A stretch of DNA of 64,000 nucleotides. It comes from ZAX-1 sp046533095. GTDB taxonomy: Bacteria; Bacillota; Clostridia; Lachnospirales; Lachnospiraceae. Positions 24,275 through 33,250 of this stretch are shown here, one piece after another. The stretch covers positions 269,034 through 333,033 of the forward strand of contig JAJQRA010000030.1 of assembly GCA_046533095.1 (NCBI GenBank), written 5' to 3'. Position numbers and translations under genes: made by a program. The number at the start of each line of letters is the position of its first letter. Position 1 is the first letter of the stretch. The notes under the pieces are model-generated. The model searched no databases and was not told the origin of the DNA. It saw nothing but the letters and a program-made list of their open reading frames with translations.

Positions 24275-26227
24275 ATGAAGATGAAACTCAAGATGAAACC
24301 CAAGTTGAAACCCAAATGGAAAGAGAAAACGTCAAACAAAAGCCGGATGTTGTTTATTGTGGCAACGATTGCAGCTATTACATTGACCTTGCTGTCGGTA
24401 CGCGAAATAAGGGAAGTTTGTGCATCTGATGGACAGGTATATGATATAGGCAAGGTTAAAGTTTTAAAGGGCACGTGCTACACTGCAACGTTTAAAGGCA
24501 ACAAAGGCGGCAAGGCCGAACCTGGTATCATAGAAAAGGGCAGGAATGAAGCAATTGGCAAATTGCCGCGCGTATCGCGCCAAGGCTATCGGTTTACCGG
24601 ATGGTATACGGCTGCAAAGGGCGGGAATAAGATATCGGTATCGACGAAGCTTACAAAAAATGTCACTTATTATGCGCATTGGACAGCGAAAAAGTACAAG
24701 CTTACTTTTGATGGCAACGGTGGGAACATAGGAAATCGAAAGACGGTGACGAAGTCTATCGCCTATGGAAAAAAATATTCGTTGCCAAAACAACCTGCCA
24801 AAACAAATTATACATTTCAGGGCTGGTACACGAAAAAATCGGGTGGCAGTAAGGTGACTGCATCTACTACCATGAAAAAAACAGCCGCCCACGTATTGTA
24901 TGCGCGCTGGGAACGTATCGGAGCGGATGCTGCAATGAACTATACGGATTTTCGCGAGGACAAAACTGCGTTCGTCAATCCAGAGCGTGGCTGGTATATC
25001 GTTTATTGTACCGATGATAAAATTTCGGCCAAAGCACTTAAGAGCTACAGGGAAGAAGAGAATATTGGGCTGATTCTCCTTGAGGCAAATTTAAGCAAGT
25101 ATCGCTCTAAGGATTTGGACAAGAAAAAACTTGACGAAATCAAAGCTGCGTTTGATGTCATACGCGAGGCAAATTATTCCGTAATTTTCCGTGCGGCGTA
25201 TGATTTTGACGGGGTGGCAAATCCGGAACCGAAAAAAATTGAACGGATACTAGGGCATATCAAACAACTAAAGAAAATATTTTACAAAAATGAAGATATA
25301 TTGTACTCTGTTCAAGCGGGATTCTTAGGATCGTGGGGTGAATGGCAGAATTCGTTCTACGCAGATCCAATTAATGTCGATACGCAGATTGCTGTTATGA
25401 AGGCATTGCAAAAAGCTGTTCCGCCAAGCGTATCAATCGCAGTACGAAGGCCTAGCTATGTTCGAACAATCAATGGAGGGCAAACGCTTACGTTAAAGCA
25501 AGCGTTTAGTCAAAGCGCCCTGTCGCGGGTAGCGTACCACAACGATGCAATTTTGTCGGATGAAACCGATATGGGGACGTATTCGGACAAGAATTATTCC
25601 CGCAAGCAGGAGCTTGTATGGACAAATAATCATACGCGCTATACGCCGCTTGTAGGGGAGGTAAATCAGCGTTCGAAGTACAGCGTTGCTAAAATGGCGG
25701 TTCCGCTGTTGGAGCAAATGAACGTTCAGTCGCTGAATTCACAGTATTCTACAGAGGTTTTAAACAGTTGGAAAAGCACGCAATATAAGAAAATGAATAC
25801 CTATGAATATATTGGTATGAATTTAGGCTATCGATTTGTACTACAAAAGGTCGGATTTAGTAAAAAAATCAAGCAGGGCGGACGCCTTGATCTTGAAATA
25901 CAGCTAAAAAATTCCGGATTTGGCAACTTAATGAAGGAAAAGAAATTTGAACTGATATTGTCACAGGGTTCAAAAAATGTTAGATTCGTTATTGATGACG
26001 ATGCAAGGCTATGGGACGATGATGCCAAAACTTTGATAAAACGTTACAAATTCAATCTTCCGAAAACGATGCAAACGGGAGAGTGGGAAGCTTCGCTAAG
26101 TCTGTCAAGCACATTTGATTCCCTTAGTGGCAATCCGTTATACGCAGTAAGGTTTGCAAACAAGAATGTGTGGGACGCCACGCATGGATGGAACAAAATT
26201 GGGACAATTACCATCCGACCGAACTAG
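24275..26227 (+). CDS. Secreted/anchored protein with InlB-like B-repeats and DUF4874/DUF4832-like (glycosidase-like) module
   Basis: About 650 residues from ATG 24275, chosen behind AAGGAGAAAGGGTG; a further upstream ATG has no site. The N-terminus is strongly basic (MKMKLKMKPKLKPKWKEK), then one hydrophobic segment (MLFIVATIAAITLTLLS), giving a signal peptide or membrane anchor. Residues about 70-215 hold two Listeria/Bacteroides-type B-repeats (GYRFTGWYTAAKGG ... YYAHW; YTFQGWYTKKSGG). The rest matches the DUF4874 plus DUF4832 pair: FVNPERGWYI, RAAYDFDG, QAGFLGSWGEWQNSFY with Glu356, RVAYHNDAIL, then a beta-rich domain ending STFDSLSGNPLYAVRFANK. The GxWGEW segment looks like the acid/base strand of TIM-barrel glycosidases. 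A close paralogue without B-repeats ends the Pel-like locus at 41317, which suggests a role in processing or binding that polymer at the surface. Confidence 0.8.
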   Translation: MKMKLKMKPKLKPKWKEKTSNKSRMLFIVATIAAITLTLLSVREIREVCASDGQVYDIGKVKVLKGTCYTATFKGNKGGKAEPGIIEKGRNEAIGKLPRVSRQGYRFTGWYTAAKGGNKISVSTKLTKNVTYYAHWTAKKYKLTFDGNGGNIGNRKTVTKSIAYGKKYSLPKQPAKTNYTFQGWYTKKSGGSKVTASTTMKKTAAHVLYARWERIGADAAMNYTDFREDKTAFVNPERGWYIVYCTDDKISAKALKSYREEENIGLILLEANLSKYRSKDLDKKKLDEIKAAFDVIREANYSVIFRAAYDFDGVANPEPKKIERILGHIKQLKKIFYKNEDILYSVQAGFLGSWGEWQNSFYADPINVDTQIAVMKALQKAVPPSVSIAVRRPSYVRTINGGQTLTLKQAFSQSALSRVAYHNDAILSDETDMGTYSDKNYSRKQELVWTNNHTRYTPLVGEVNQRSKYSVAKMAVPLLEQMNVQSLNSQYSTEVLNSWKSTQYKKMNTYEYIGMNLGYRFVLQKVGFSKKIKQGGRLDLEIQLKNSGFGNLMKEKKFELILSQGSKNVRFVIDDDARLWDDDAKTLIKRYKFNLPKTMQTGEWEASLSLSSTFDSLSGNPLYAVRFANKNVWDATHGWNKIGTITIRPN

Positions 26228-26358
26228 TATTCGAAATAAATACGATTTTGAAGGTGCGATTGCATAGGTGCAGGAAGATGGACAATTACCATCCGGTCGA
26301 AATAGCATTTGGAATGGATATGACTTCGCAGGAGCAGTTGCATAGGTGCAGGAAGGAT
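26203..26358 (+). repeat. 78-bp direct duplication spanning the 3' end of the DUF4832 gene
   Basis: gacaattaccatccg at 26203, with the gene's last codons and stop, is repeated at 26281, and gcataggtgcaggaag at about 26262 is repeated at 26340. The spacing is 78 bp in both cases. Confidence 0.85.
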
Positions 26359-26467
26359 TGTATTTGAAAAAAGTGGGATTGACTGGAAAATCATACAGAA
26401 TGCATAATAATGACAATATATACAAGAAAGTGAAAAAAAATAATCAAACTTGCCTAATTATTATGTA

Positions 26468-26496
26468 TTGAAAATTGATGTTTTGTGGAGTATAAT
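26468..26496 (+). promoter_or_regulatory. Sigma-A-type promoter for the Pel-like operon
   Basis: TTGAAA at 26468-26473 and TATAAT at 26491-26496 with a 17-bp spacer. Transcription near 26503 would give a leader of about 230 nt before pelD. I see no c-di-GMP riboswitch signature in that leader, only a duplicated segment (atacataaagcagataaa) at 26611-26640 and 26682-26711. Confidence 0.8.
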
Positions 26497-26610
26497 TATC
26501 TACATTAGCCTGATTCCATCTAATATAGCCGAAAATCAATAGATAGCAGGCGATAGAACTGATTTGATACAAATTGGTTATGCACAAAAAACCGTACAGA
26601 AAAGTAACCA

Positions 26611-26711
26611 ATACGCATAAATATACATAAAGCAGATAAAACGGAAAATTCCGCAATCAATTCCAGTAGAGTTATGTGTCAATATGCATAAATATACATA
26701 AAGCAGATAAA
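26611..26711 (+). repeat. Direct repeat in the leader upstream of pelD
   Basis: A segment of about 29 bp (at[ac/at]gcataaatatacataaa then gcagataaa) occurs at 26611 and 26682, 71 bp apart. The short unit agcagataaa is doubled again in the second copy. The second copy ends about 20 bp before the pelD start. Confidence 0.75.
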
Positions 26712-26733
26712 GCAGATAAAATAGGTAAATCTG

Positions 26734-28899
26734 ATGAATATTTTGATAACAGGAAAAATAGGTTCACTGGCATTTAAGTTTGCACAGGCGATAAATGAAG
26801 AGAACAAAGCGATCATTGTGGCTGAAAAATTACCCAAGCAGAAACTTGGGTCAAATGAGGTGCGCACTTATCGTGTTTCTCCACAAGATAAATTATTCGG
26901 ACATATCATTGAGCTAAATGGCATTGATGTCATGGTATATTTCCTGTTAAGGAGCGAAGAAGCAGCGACATCCGTAAATACGGTAGATGCAAATGGATCG
27001 CCGGTGGAGTTTGCAGTTGTGCTAGAACACTGTCGTGCAAAAAATGTTGCACACATTATCCTTATTTCATCAAGCGAGATTTATTCAGGCTGGCCGGATG
27101 AAGACGTATCCGAATCTTCTAAGGCTGCTCCGGCTGGAGTCAACGGCAAATTAATAAAAACGGCGGAAGACTTGAGCCGATATTATCAAATCAAACTTTC
27201 AGGGTCGATTACCATCGTGCATCTGCCCTATGTATACTATCCTAAACAGGATGTTCAAAGTGGATTAAATGACGCGCTGATAACGAAGGTTATTCTAGAC
27301 GCAGTGAACAAAAAAGAAGTAACTCTGCCAGGTTTTCCGTTTACAAAGTGCGACTTTTTAAGAGTGGATGATGTCGTTCATCTGCTTTTGCTTACTGCTG
27401 ATAAAAGAGTATTCCAAAGAGATATTGAAGTTGTAAATGCGGGAACCGGAAATCCGATTACTTTTGCGGATCTAGAGCATCTAATAAAAGCAGAATATCC
27501 GGATGTAAGCATAAATTATAACAACGTTGATGCAGAGGTTCCGTTTTCCATGATGATTGAAACGGCAAAGACAGCGTATGATTGGGTATCCTTAAACAGC
27601 ATTGACGAGGACTTTCACGATATTTGCTTTGATTATGCGAAAGAATCAAACCGTAAGGGTGTTGTGGCGAAGTTGAAAGGACTACGTGTGAAACGTTTCT
27701 ATATCGCACTTGAGTTTGCTTTAACATCGGTGGTTATGCAGATGCTGGTTATGAAATTTGATGCTTCTAGTGTTTCCGGATTTATCGATTTTCGACTGTT
27801 GTATGTAGTGATTCTTAGCTCGTTGCATGGGATTGCCGGTGGGATAATGTCTGCACTTTTGGCAATGGGATCGCTTTTATTTTCATCGTTAAACAGTGAT
27901 TGGCGTATGATACTGTATAATCCCGAAAATTGGCTGCCGTTTGTCATCTACTTAACGGTAGGGGCGGCGCTTGGATATACTGGGGATAAAAAACGGGATG
28001 ATCTTGTGAACGCTTACGAGCAAATACGAACGATGGAACTCTTAAATGAACACTTATCCAGTTTGCTTGATCAGGCGGCACAGAGTAGTGAAAACTACAA
28101 GAATCAAATTTTAGGACAGAGGGATAGCTTTGGCAAAATATTTTCCGTTGTGCGTAAACTGGATAACGAACTTCAGGAAAATGTACTCTCGGAAGCCATC
28201 AGCATACTACAAGATTTGCTTGATACCCAGTCGATAGCAGTGTATTCTATTGCTGCAAATGGTGCTTATGCGAGATTGACGGTACGCTCAAGGTCGTTGA
28301 CGGATATTACACAAAAATCAATAAAGCTTTCGGAGTACGAAGCGATGACTTTAGAAATCTCTCCAGGCAGCGTATGGTTTAACCGTGACCTGCTTCCCGG
28401 CTATCCTGCGTATTGCGCTCCAATATACAGTGAAAATAACATTGTCGCTTTCGTTATGATAAACAAAGTCCGCACTGACCAAATGAACCTGTACTATAGT
28501 AACAAGGTCATGATATTGTGCGGGCTTATTCAGGATGCACTGGTGCGTGCAATTAAATATCACCACGGGAATGAGGAAAAAAACTATATTCACGGTACGC
28601 GTATCATGACGCAGGATGCATTTGCGGATGTTTACCGGGCGAACCAAAAACTTGCGGAACAAGAAAAGATACAGCTTAGTACCATCTTGGTCAAAGCAAA
28701 TGGACAGGATTTAGATGAGGTAAGCAGTAAATTGGAAAACTGTGTTCGTGAAACGGACTCAATGGGGATACTTGCGAATGGAGCGTTTGGGATATGCCTT
28801 ACGCATATTTCACTGGATGATTTGCAGAAAGTACTAAAACGACTGGAAAACTATGGAATGACTGGAATTTCAATGGATGCTTCAAGCAACATATTATAG
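26734..28899 (+). CDS. pelD: PelD-like c-di-GMP receptor fused to a degenerate NAD-sugar epimerase domain
   Basis: A 721-residue protein. Residues 1-315 are an extended short-chain dehydrogenase/epimerase fold: MNILITGKIGSLAFKFA (Rossmann loop), ILISSSEIYSG, and FLRVDDVVHLLLL. The expected catalytic YxxxK is absent (the region reads GVNGKLIKTAE), so it is probably not an active epimerase. Residues about 320-425 hold several membrane helices (LLYVVILSSLHGIAGGIMSA; WLPFVIYLTVGAALGY). A coiled coil and a GAF-like domain follow (440-590), then a C-terminal GGDEF-like domain whose active site reads ANGAF (681-685). The upstream inhibitory-site motif is intact: RETD at 672-675, with the normal five-residue spacing. 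This is the hallmark of PelD, which binds c-di-GMP and activates the Pel synthase. It heads pelE, pelA, pelF and pelG, with weak AGGT before the ATG. Confidence 0.88.
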   Translation: MNILITGKIGSLAFKFAQAINEENKAIIVAEKLPKQKLGSNEVRTYRVSPQDKLFGHIIELNGIDVMVYFLLRSEEAATSVNTVDANGSPVEFAVVLEHCRAKNVAHIILISSSEIYSGWPDEDVSESSKAAPAGVNGKLIKTAEDLSRYYQIKLSGSITIVHLPYVYYPKQDVQSGLNDALITKVILDAVNKKEVTLPGFPFTKCDFLRVDDVVHLLLLTADKRVFQRDIEVVNAGTGNPITFADLEHLIKAEYPDVSINYNNVDAEVPFSMMIETAKTAYDWVSLNSIDEDFHDICFDYAKESNRKGVVAKLKGLRVKRFYIALEFALTSVVMQMLVMKFDASSVSGFIDFRLLYVVILSSLHGIAGGIMSALLAMGSLLFSSLNSDWRMILYNPENWLPFVIYLTVGAALGYTGDKKRDDLVNAYEQIRTMELLNEHLSSLLDQAAQSSENYKNQILGQRDSFGKIFSVVRKLDNELQENVLSEAISILQDLLDTQSIAVYSIAANGAYARLTVRSRSLTDITQKSIKLSEYEAMTLEISPGSVWFNRDLLPGYPAYCAPIYSENNIVAFVMINKVRTDQMNLYYSNKVMILCGLIQDALVRAIKYHHGNEEKNYIHGTRIMTQDAFADVYRANQKLAEQEKIQLSTILVKANGQDLDEVSSKLENCVRETDSMGILANGAFGICLTHISLDDLQKVLKRLENYGMTGISMDASSNIL

Positions 28900-29083
28900 A
28901 AACAAAATGCTGTTTCTATCATCAGATCCACGGCACAAAAGATGTGCCTTTTTATCAGAACTTGCGTTGCAAATTCTGATAAGCTATATGATTGAACATT
29001 AGTAGTTCAATCATCAGATCCACGGCACAAAAGATGTGCCTTTTTATCAGAACTTGCGTTGCAAATTCTGATAAGCTATATGA
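28897..29083 (+). repeat. Three-hairpin element, tandem pair, inside the Pel operon
   Basis: Two units about 92 bp apart between pelD and pelE. Hairpin 1 is TAGAAAC/GTTTCTA in unit 1 (its TAG is the pelD stop) and ATTGAAC/GTTCAAT in unit 2. Hairpin 2 is GGCAC/GTGCC followed by TTTTTAT, and hairpin 3 is TATCAGAA/TTCTGATA. The second unit ends right at the pelE ribosome binding site, so it could attenuate or stabilise the downstream transcript. Confidence 0.9.
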
Positions 29084-29097
29084 GCGGAGGTGGCCAT

Positions 29098-30000
29098 TTG
29101 ACGGGTTTTATGATTCTTTTCATTATTCACATCACGGTGTGCATACTTTGGGTATGCGTTGGGCTTAGTGAGGCTCAAGGTAAAAATGGCTTTACGTTTG
29201 TCATGCTGCCGCTTGTCATTATGGTTCCATTGTTTGGAGCGATCTGTGCGTTTCGTTCCTTCTCGGATCGCAAGAAAACGCTTGCATTAAAAGACGATGA
29301 CCTTAGCGTATTTAGCGAGTCGGATGCCGAGGTGCTTGAAGCGGGCGATGCATCGTTTCAGCCGGTGTCAATTGAGGAAGCGTTGGAAGTAAACGACAGT
29401 AAAGCACGCCACGACTTGATGATGCAGATCATAAAACACGACCCCGGGAGCAATATAGACGTGCTAAGGATGGTTCGTCTAGGCACTGACTCAGAGGCCG
29501 CACATTATGCGACCACTGCGATTATGGAAGTTCAGCGTCAATTTGACATGTCGGTGCAAGAAATTGAGGAAAGGCTGCAAAACGATCCGGATAATGAAAC
29601 AATTCTGGACCAATATATCAAGACGCTGATAGACTTTATCAAGAGCGGGCTTTTGCAAGGCAGTTCACTGGAGCACCAACGAAAATCCCTTGCGGATGCG
29701 CTGAAAAAGAAAATAGAGGGCTATCCGGATGCGAAACGGCTGTATTCGCTAGCGACCGATAACGCCCTTGCCCTAGGACAGTATTCCTACGCGACAGATT
29801 TAGCACGTACACTTTGTAAGAAGTGGCCACAAGACGAAGAAGGATGGATGAAAGTGTTAAATGTTTGTATGGAAACCGGCAATGCGAAGTGGAAACGCGC
29901 ACTAGAATCGGAAATCAAAAATACGAAGATACAATGGTCGCAAGATGGGAAAGAGTACATAAATTATATGTTCAAAGGAGATGTAGCGAAAACATGGTGA
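29098..30000 (+). CDS. pelE: PelE-like membrane protein with TPR-type helices
   Basis: About 300 residues from a TTG at 29098, which lies 7 nt after GGAGGT. The ATG at 29080 is upstream of that site and inside the end of the repeat element. Two N-terminal membrane helices (FMILFIIHITVCILWVCVGL; FVMLPLVIMVPLFGAICAF) precede a soluble helical region. That region has tetratricopeptide-like spacing (IEERLQNDPDNETILDQYIK; DNALALGQYSYATDLARTLC). In Pel systems PelE has this layout and joins PelD, PelF and PelG in the inner-membrane synthase complex. Its position between pelD and pelA and its short length fit. Sequence similarity between PelE proteins is low, so the call rests on architecture and context. 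Its stop overlaps the pelA start. Confidence 0.75.
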   Translation: MTGFMILFIIHITVCILWVCVGLSEAQGKNGFTFVMLPLVIMVPLFGAICAFRSFSDRKKTLALKDDDLSVFSESDAEVLEAGDASFQPVSIEEALEVNDSKARHDLMMQIIKHDPGSNIDVLRMVRLGTDSEAAHYATTAIMEVQRQFDMSVQEIEERLQNDPDNETILDQYIKTLIDFIKSGLLQGSSLEHQRKSLADALKKKIEGYPDAKRLYSLATDNALALGQYSYATDLARTLCKKWPQDEEGWMKVLNVCMETGNAKWKRALESEIKNTKIQWSQDGKEYINYMFKGDVAKTW

Positions 30001-31853
30001 AAAATATACACAAAAAAATGTCATTGATGCTTGCAATCCTTTTTATCCTATTTTGTATGATTGGCATTTTGATACTAATTGAACGAAAAGGGTTAGCATA
30101 CACGGGAAATCAGATGAGCGAATCGGTACTTATCCCAAAAGATGCAAAGATTTCTCCTGCGGTAAAGTCGAAGCCTTTATGCTTGGTGATATACGATTCA
30201 ACAGAGCCATTTACGCAGATGGAATGTTATCACAATATTTGCTTTGTGCTTGACGAAATGAGAGTTGCCTATTCGACGGTTGATACGGATGCCGTGGAAG
30301 AAATGCCGTCTTTTTTGCAGTATGAAACCGTTGTTTTTTCAACACGGTATTTCAATGATGTCTCAATGAAATTCCTGTATGAACTGTTTGCCTGGGTAGA
30401 GGAAGGCGGAAATGTCCTTTTTGCAAATCCAATCGACAACCCGAGCATTATTTCCTTGTTTGCGGGTAGAATCGGCATCAAAGACAGTGAATGGGATTTG
30501 GTAAGCCAAAATAACTGTAGTGTCGTTTCGGATTTTTTAACCGGTGCGAAAGGGTTAACGATGCAATGGGACAGTGGTGGTGAGATTGAAAGGCTAGGCG
30601 GCAATTATAAATTGGACGATAGTTGCATGGTACATATGAAATCAACCGGGAGCGAAGGCGAAACGGCGATGGTTTGGGAGAAAAATTTGGGTAGAGGAAA
30701 GATTATCGTAAACAATAACGACGCCATCCACGAACGGTGGTCGCGTGGATTGATTTCTGCAGAGTACAGCCGCTTTGGCGATGTATTTGCATGGCCGGTG
30801 ATCAATGCATCCGTGTTTTTCATGGATGACTTTCCGGCACCGATACCGGAAGGGTATAACGAATATGTCGATCGGGATTATGGCCTTTCACTAGAAAGTT
30901 TTTTTGTAAACGTCTGGTTCCCCGATATTCTAAAAATTTCAAAGGAATATCATATAAAATATACCGGAGGTTTAATCGAAACCTATGCAGATAAGGTTAC
31001 GCCACCATTTGAACGGAATTTATCAAGTGACAGAATGGATTATTTTGGGAAACGATTATTAAACGAAGGTGGTGAAATTGCGGTACATGGGTATAATCAT
31101 CAGTCAATTGTGCCGGTCGGCTTCGATTATAAGGATAGGCTAAGCTATAACCAATGGGAGAGCATGGAGGATGCATCGCAGGCGTTGGACGAATTAACGC
31201 ACTTTGGAAACGAACTATTTAAAGATTATACCTTGCATACATATGTACCGCCATCGAATGTACTTAGTACGGAGGGTAGGCGCATGATTGCAGAGCAGTT
31301 TCCGGAAATAAACACAATCGCAGGGATTTATATTGACGATTTTTTGGGAAATGCGGATGAATTTGGGATCGATCAGTATGGTTTGATTACCTTACCAAGA
31401 GTTGCCAGCGGATACGACATTGGGGAAAGCATTTTCTGGTTTATGATCAGTGAGGTTAATCTGCATTTTGTAAATACGCACTTTGTACATCCGGATGATG
31501 TGGTCGATCTGAACCGTGGCGCAGACAAAGGATGGGAATGGCTAAAAAACAGATATATTGAACTGATCAGCTGGTTGAGTAAATTTCCAATGCGGAATAT
31601 GACGGCCCAAGAGGGTGCCGGCGCCGTTTCGCGATTTGATAAGCTGACGCTTTCGCGTACAGTTTTAGACAATAAGCTAAAACTTTCGATCGGTGGCTTT
31701 TATGATGAGGCTTGGTTTCTGGTAAGGATTAACGAGGGGACGGTTTTAGAAGTAGCCGGAGGAACCTTGACAAATGTCGAAGGAAACCTTTATCTGCTAA
31801 AAGCAGACGATCCGAATGTCTTGATTTCTTTGGAAGGAGTGGATGATCTTTGA
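29994..31853 (+). CDS. pelA: PelA-like polysaccharide deacetylase (DUF2194 type), no hydrolase domain
   Basis: A 619-residue protein from ATG 29994, overlapping the pelE stop. An N-terminal helix (LMLAILFILFCMIGILILI) anchors it in the membrane facing outward. Residues about 55-200 form the Rossmann-like DUF2194 part (LCLVIYDSTEPFTQMECYHN). The deacetylase domain has FFMDDFPAP with Asp278-Asp279 and VHGYNHQS with His365 and His369, the metal-binding Asp and HxxxH pattern of carbohydrate esterase 4-like PelA deacetylases. A beta-rich C-terminus follows. Pseudomonas PelA has an additional N-terminal glycoside hydrolase domain that is missing here, as in the Pel cluster described for Bacillus cereus. 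It would remove acetyl groups from a GalNAc/GlcNAc-type polymer at export. Confidence 0.87.
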   Translation: MVKNIHKKMSLMLAILFILFCMIGILILIERKGLAYTGNQMSESVLIPKDAKISPAVKSKPLCLVIYDSTEPFTQMECYHNICFVLDEMRVAYSTVDTDAVEEMPSFLQYETVVFSTRYFNDVSMKFLYELFAWVEEGGNVLFANPIDNPSIISLFAGRIGIKDSEWDLVSQNNCSVVSDFLTGAKGLTMQWDSGGEIERLGGNYKLDDSCMVHMKSTGSEGETAMVWEKNLGRGKIIVNNNDAIHERWSRGLISAEYSRFGDVFAWPVINASVFFMDDFPAPIPEGYNEYVDRDYGLSLESFFVNVWFPDILKISKEYHIKYTGGLIETYADKVTPPFERNLSSDRMDYFGKRLLNEGGEIAVHGYNHQSIVPVGFDYKDRLSYNQWESMEDASQALDELTHFGNELFKDYTLHTYVPPSNVLSTEGRRMIAEQFPEINTIAGIYIDDFLGNADEFGIDQYGLITLPRVASGYDIGESIFWFMISEVNLHFVNTHFVHPDDVVDLNRGADKGWEWLKNRYIELISWLSKFPMRNMTAQEGAGAVSRFDKLTLSRTVLDNKLKLSIGGFYDEAWFLVRINEGTVLEVAGGTLTNVEGNLYLLKADDPNVLISLEGVDDL

Positions 31854-33250
31854 GGATATGTATGATACTTGAGGGCAGCTATCCATATTCTAGAGGAGGT
31901 GTATCATCGTGGACGGATGGATATATCAAGGCTTTCCCTGACTATGAGTTTGTTTTATGGCTGATCGGTGCAGACAGCGAGTCGAAAGGAAAATTTAAAT
32001 ACGAAATTCCTGAAAATGTAGTTGAAATACATGAGGTGTTTCTAAACGATGCATTTACGCTGCCTTATTTACATAAAAAACTTCCACGTTTTGGCGTTGA
32101 AGAAAAAGAGGAACTATTAAAACTGCTAAAATTCAAGGATCCGGACTGGGAGGTTGTTTTTGAAAGCGCCGATTGCGGCAGGCTTGATCCGGTATCGTTT
32201 TTGACCAGTGAACTTTTCCTAAATGAAATAAATGAATTGTGTGAAGCGAGATACCCCTATTTGCCATTTTCTGATTTGTTTCATACGATGAGGTCTATGT
32301 TGCTTCCGTTGCTCTTTTTATTGTCGCAGGATATTCCCAATGCTGATATTTATCACTCGGCAGTGACAGGCTATGGTGGAATACTTGGAAGTATTGGTTC
32401 TTGGAAAAACAAAAAGCCGTTTTTGGTGACGGAACATGGAATATATTCGCGAGAACGTGAGGAGGAGGTAATACGGGCAAAGTGGGTGAAATCGCATTTA
32501 AAGGACTTGTGGATTGATTTGTTTGCGATGCTATCACGGTGTGCCTATCTATGCGCACAACGTGTAACGGCACTGTATGGCCACGCAGGTGAGATTCAGG
32601 AACAGTTAGGATGCCCAAAAGAAAAACTGAGTATTATTGGAAACGGTATTCGCGTGGAAGTTTTTAGTGCTATTCCGAAAAAAGAAACTGACGATATCGT
32701 AGACATTGGGGCAGTTGTAAGGATAGCACAGATAAAAGATATAAAAACCATGATCTATGGGTTCGCTGAGCTAACAAACAGTGTGGTTAATGCAAAACTT
32801 CATATTTTGGGCGATGTTGATAATCAGGAATATTTTGAAGAATGTAAACAGCTTGTAAAGTATTTAAACGTGAAAGGAATAGAGTTTGTGGGAAATGTAG
32901 ACGTAAGGCAGTATATACGCAAACTTGATTTTTCGATCTTGACGAGCATATCCGAAGGCCAGCCCCTTGCACTGCTAGAGACGATGGCGGTTGGATTGCC
33001 AGTTGTAGCAACGGACGTAGGTGCGTGCCGCGAAATGATTGAGGGCATCGGAATTGATGATTTAGGAGACTGCGGATTTGTTTGCCCCCCTATGGATGCA
33101 GAGGCTCTTGCAAGCGCCATGAAACGTTTGTGCGTAAGTCCTACGTTAAGGGAGAAAATGGGGCAAATAGGAAAGCAGCGAACAGCGGCATATTTTGATT
33201 ATGGGAAAATGATTACATCGTATAACAAGCTGTATGAGGAACTAACATAG
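31850..33250 (+). CDS. pelF: PelF-like glycosyltransferase (GT4)
   Basis: A 466-residue family GT4 glycosyltransferase starting at TTG 31850, which overlaps the pelA stop by 4 bases and follows AAGGAG at 10-nt spacing. It shows the PelF signatures: EGSYPYSRGGVSSW at residue 8, LVTEHGIYSREREEEV near 200, and the retaining-GT E-x7-E motif at Glu369/Glu377 (EGQPLALLE). PelF is the cytosolic enzyme that polymerises UDP-GalNAc/UDP-GlcNAc into Pel polysaccharide, working with PelG. The call is strong because these motifs are specific to PelF among GT4 enzymes. The 3' end is followed by copies of its own last bases in a tandem array. Confidence 0.93.
   Translation: MRICMILEGSYPYSRGGVSSWTDGYIKAFPDYEFVLWLIGADSESKGKFKYEIPENVVEIHEVFLNDAFTLPYLHKKLPRFGVEEKEELLKLLKFKDPDWEVVFESADCGRLDPVSFLTSELFLNEINELCEARYPYLPFSDLFHTMRSMLLPLLFLLSQDIPNADIYHSAVTGYGGILGSIGSWKNKKPFLVTEHGIYSREREEEVIRAKWVKSHLKDLWIDLFAMLSRCAYLCAQRVTALYGHAGEIQEQLGCPKEKLSIIGNGIRVEVFSAIPKKETDDIVDIGAVVRIAQIKDIKTMIYGFAELTNSVVNAKLHILGDVDNQEYFEECKQLVKYLNVKGIEFVGNVDVRQYIRKLDFSILTSISEGQPLALLETMAVGLPVVATDVGACREMIEGIGIDDLGDCGFVCPPMDAEALASAMKRLCVSPTLREKMGQIGKQRTAAYFDYGKMITSYNKLYEELT

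Noticed and set aside
26503..26733. c-di-GMP riboswitch in the Pel operon leader
   Set aside because: I looked for the GEMM-I/II conserved blocks and did not find them; the leader shows only a duplicated AT-rich segment. A covariance search would settle it.
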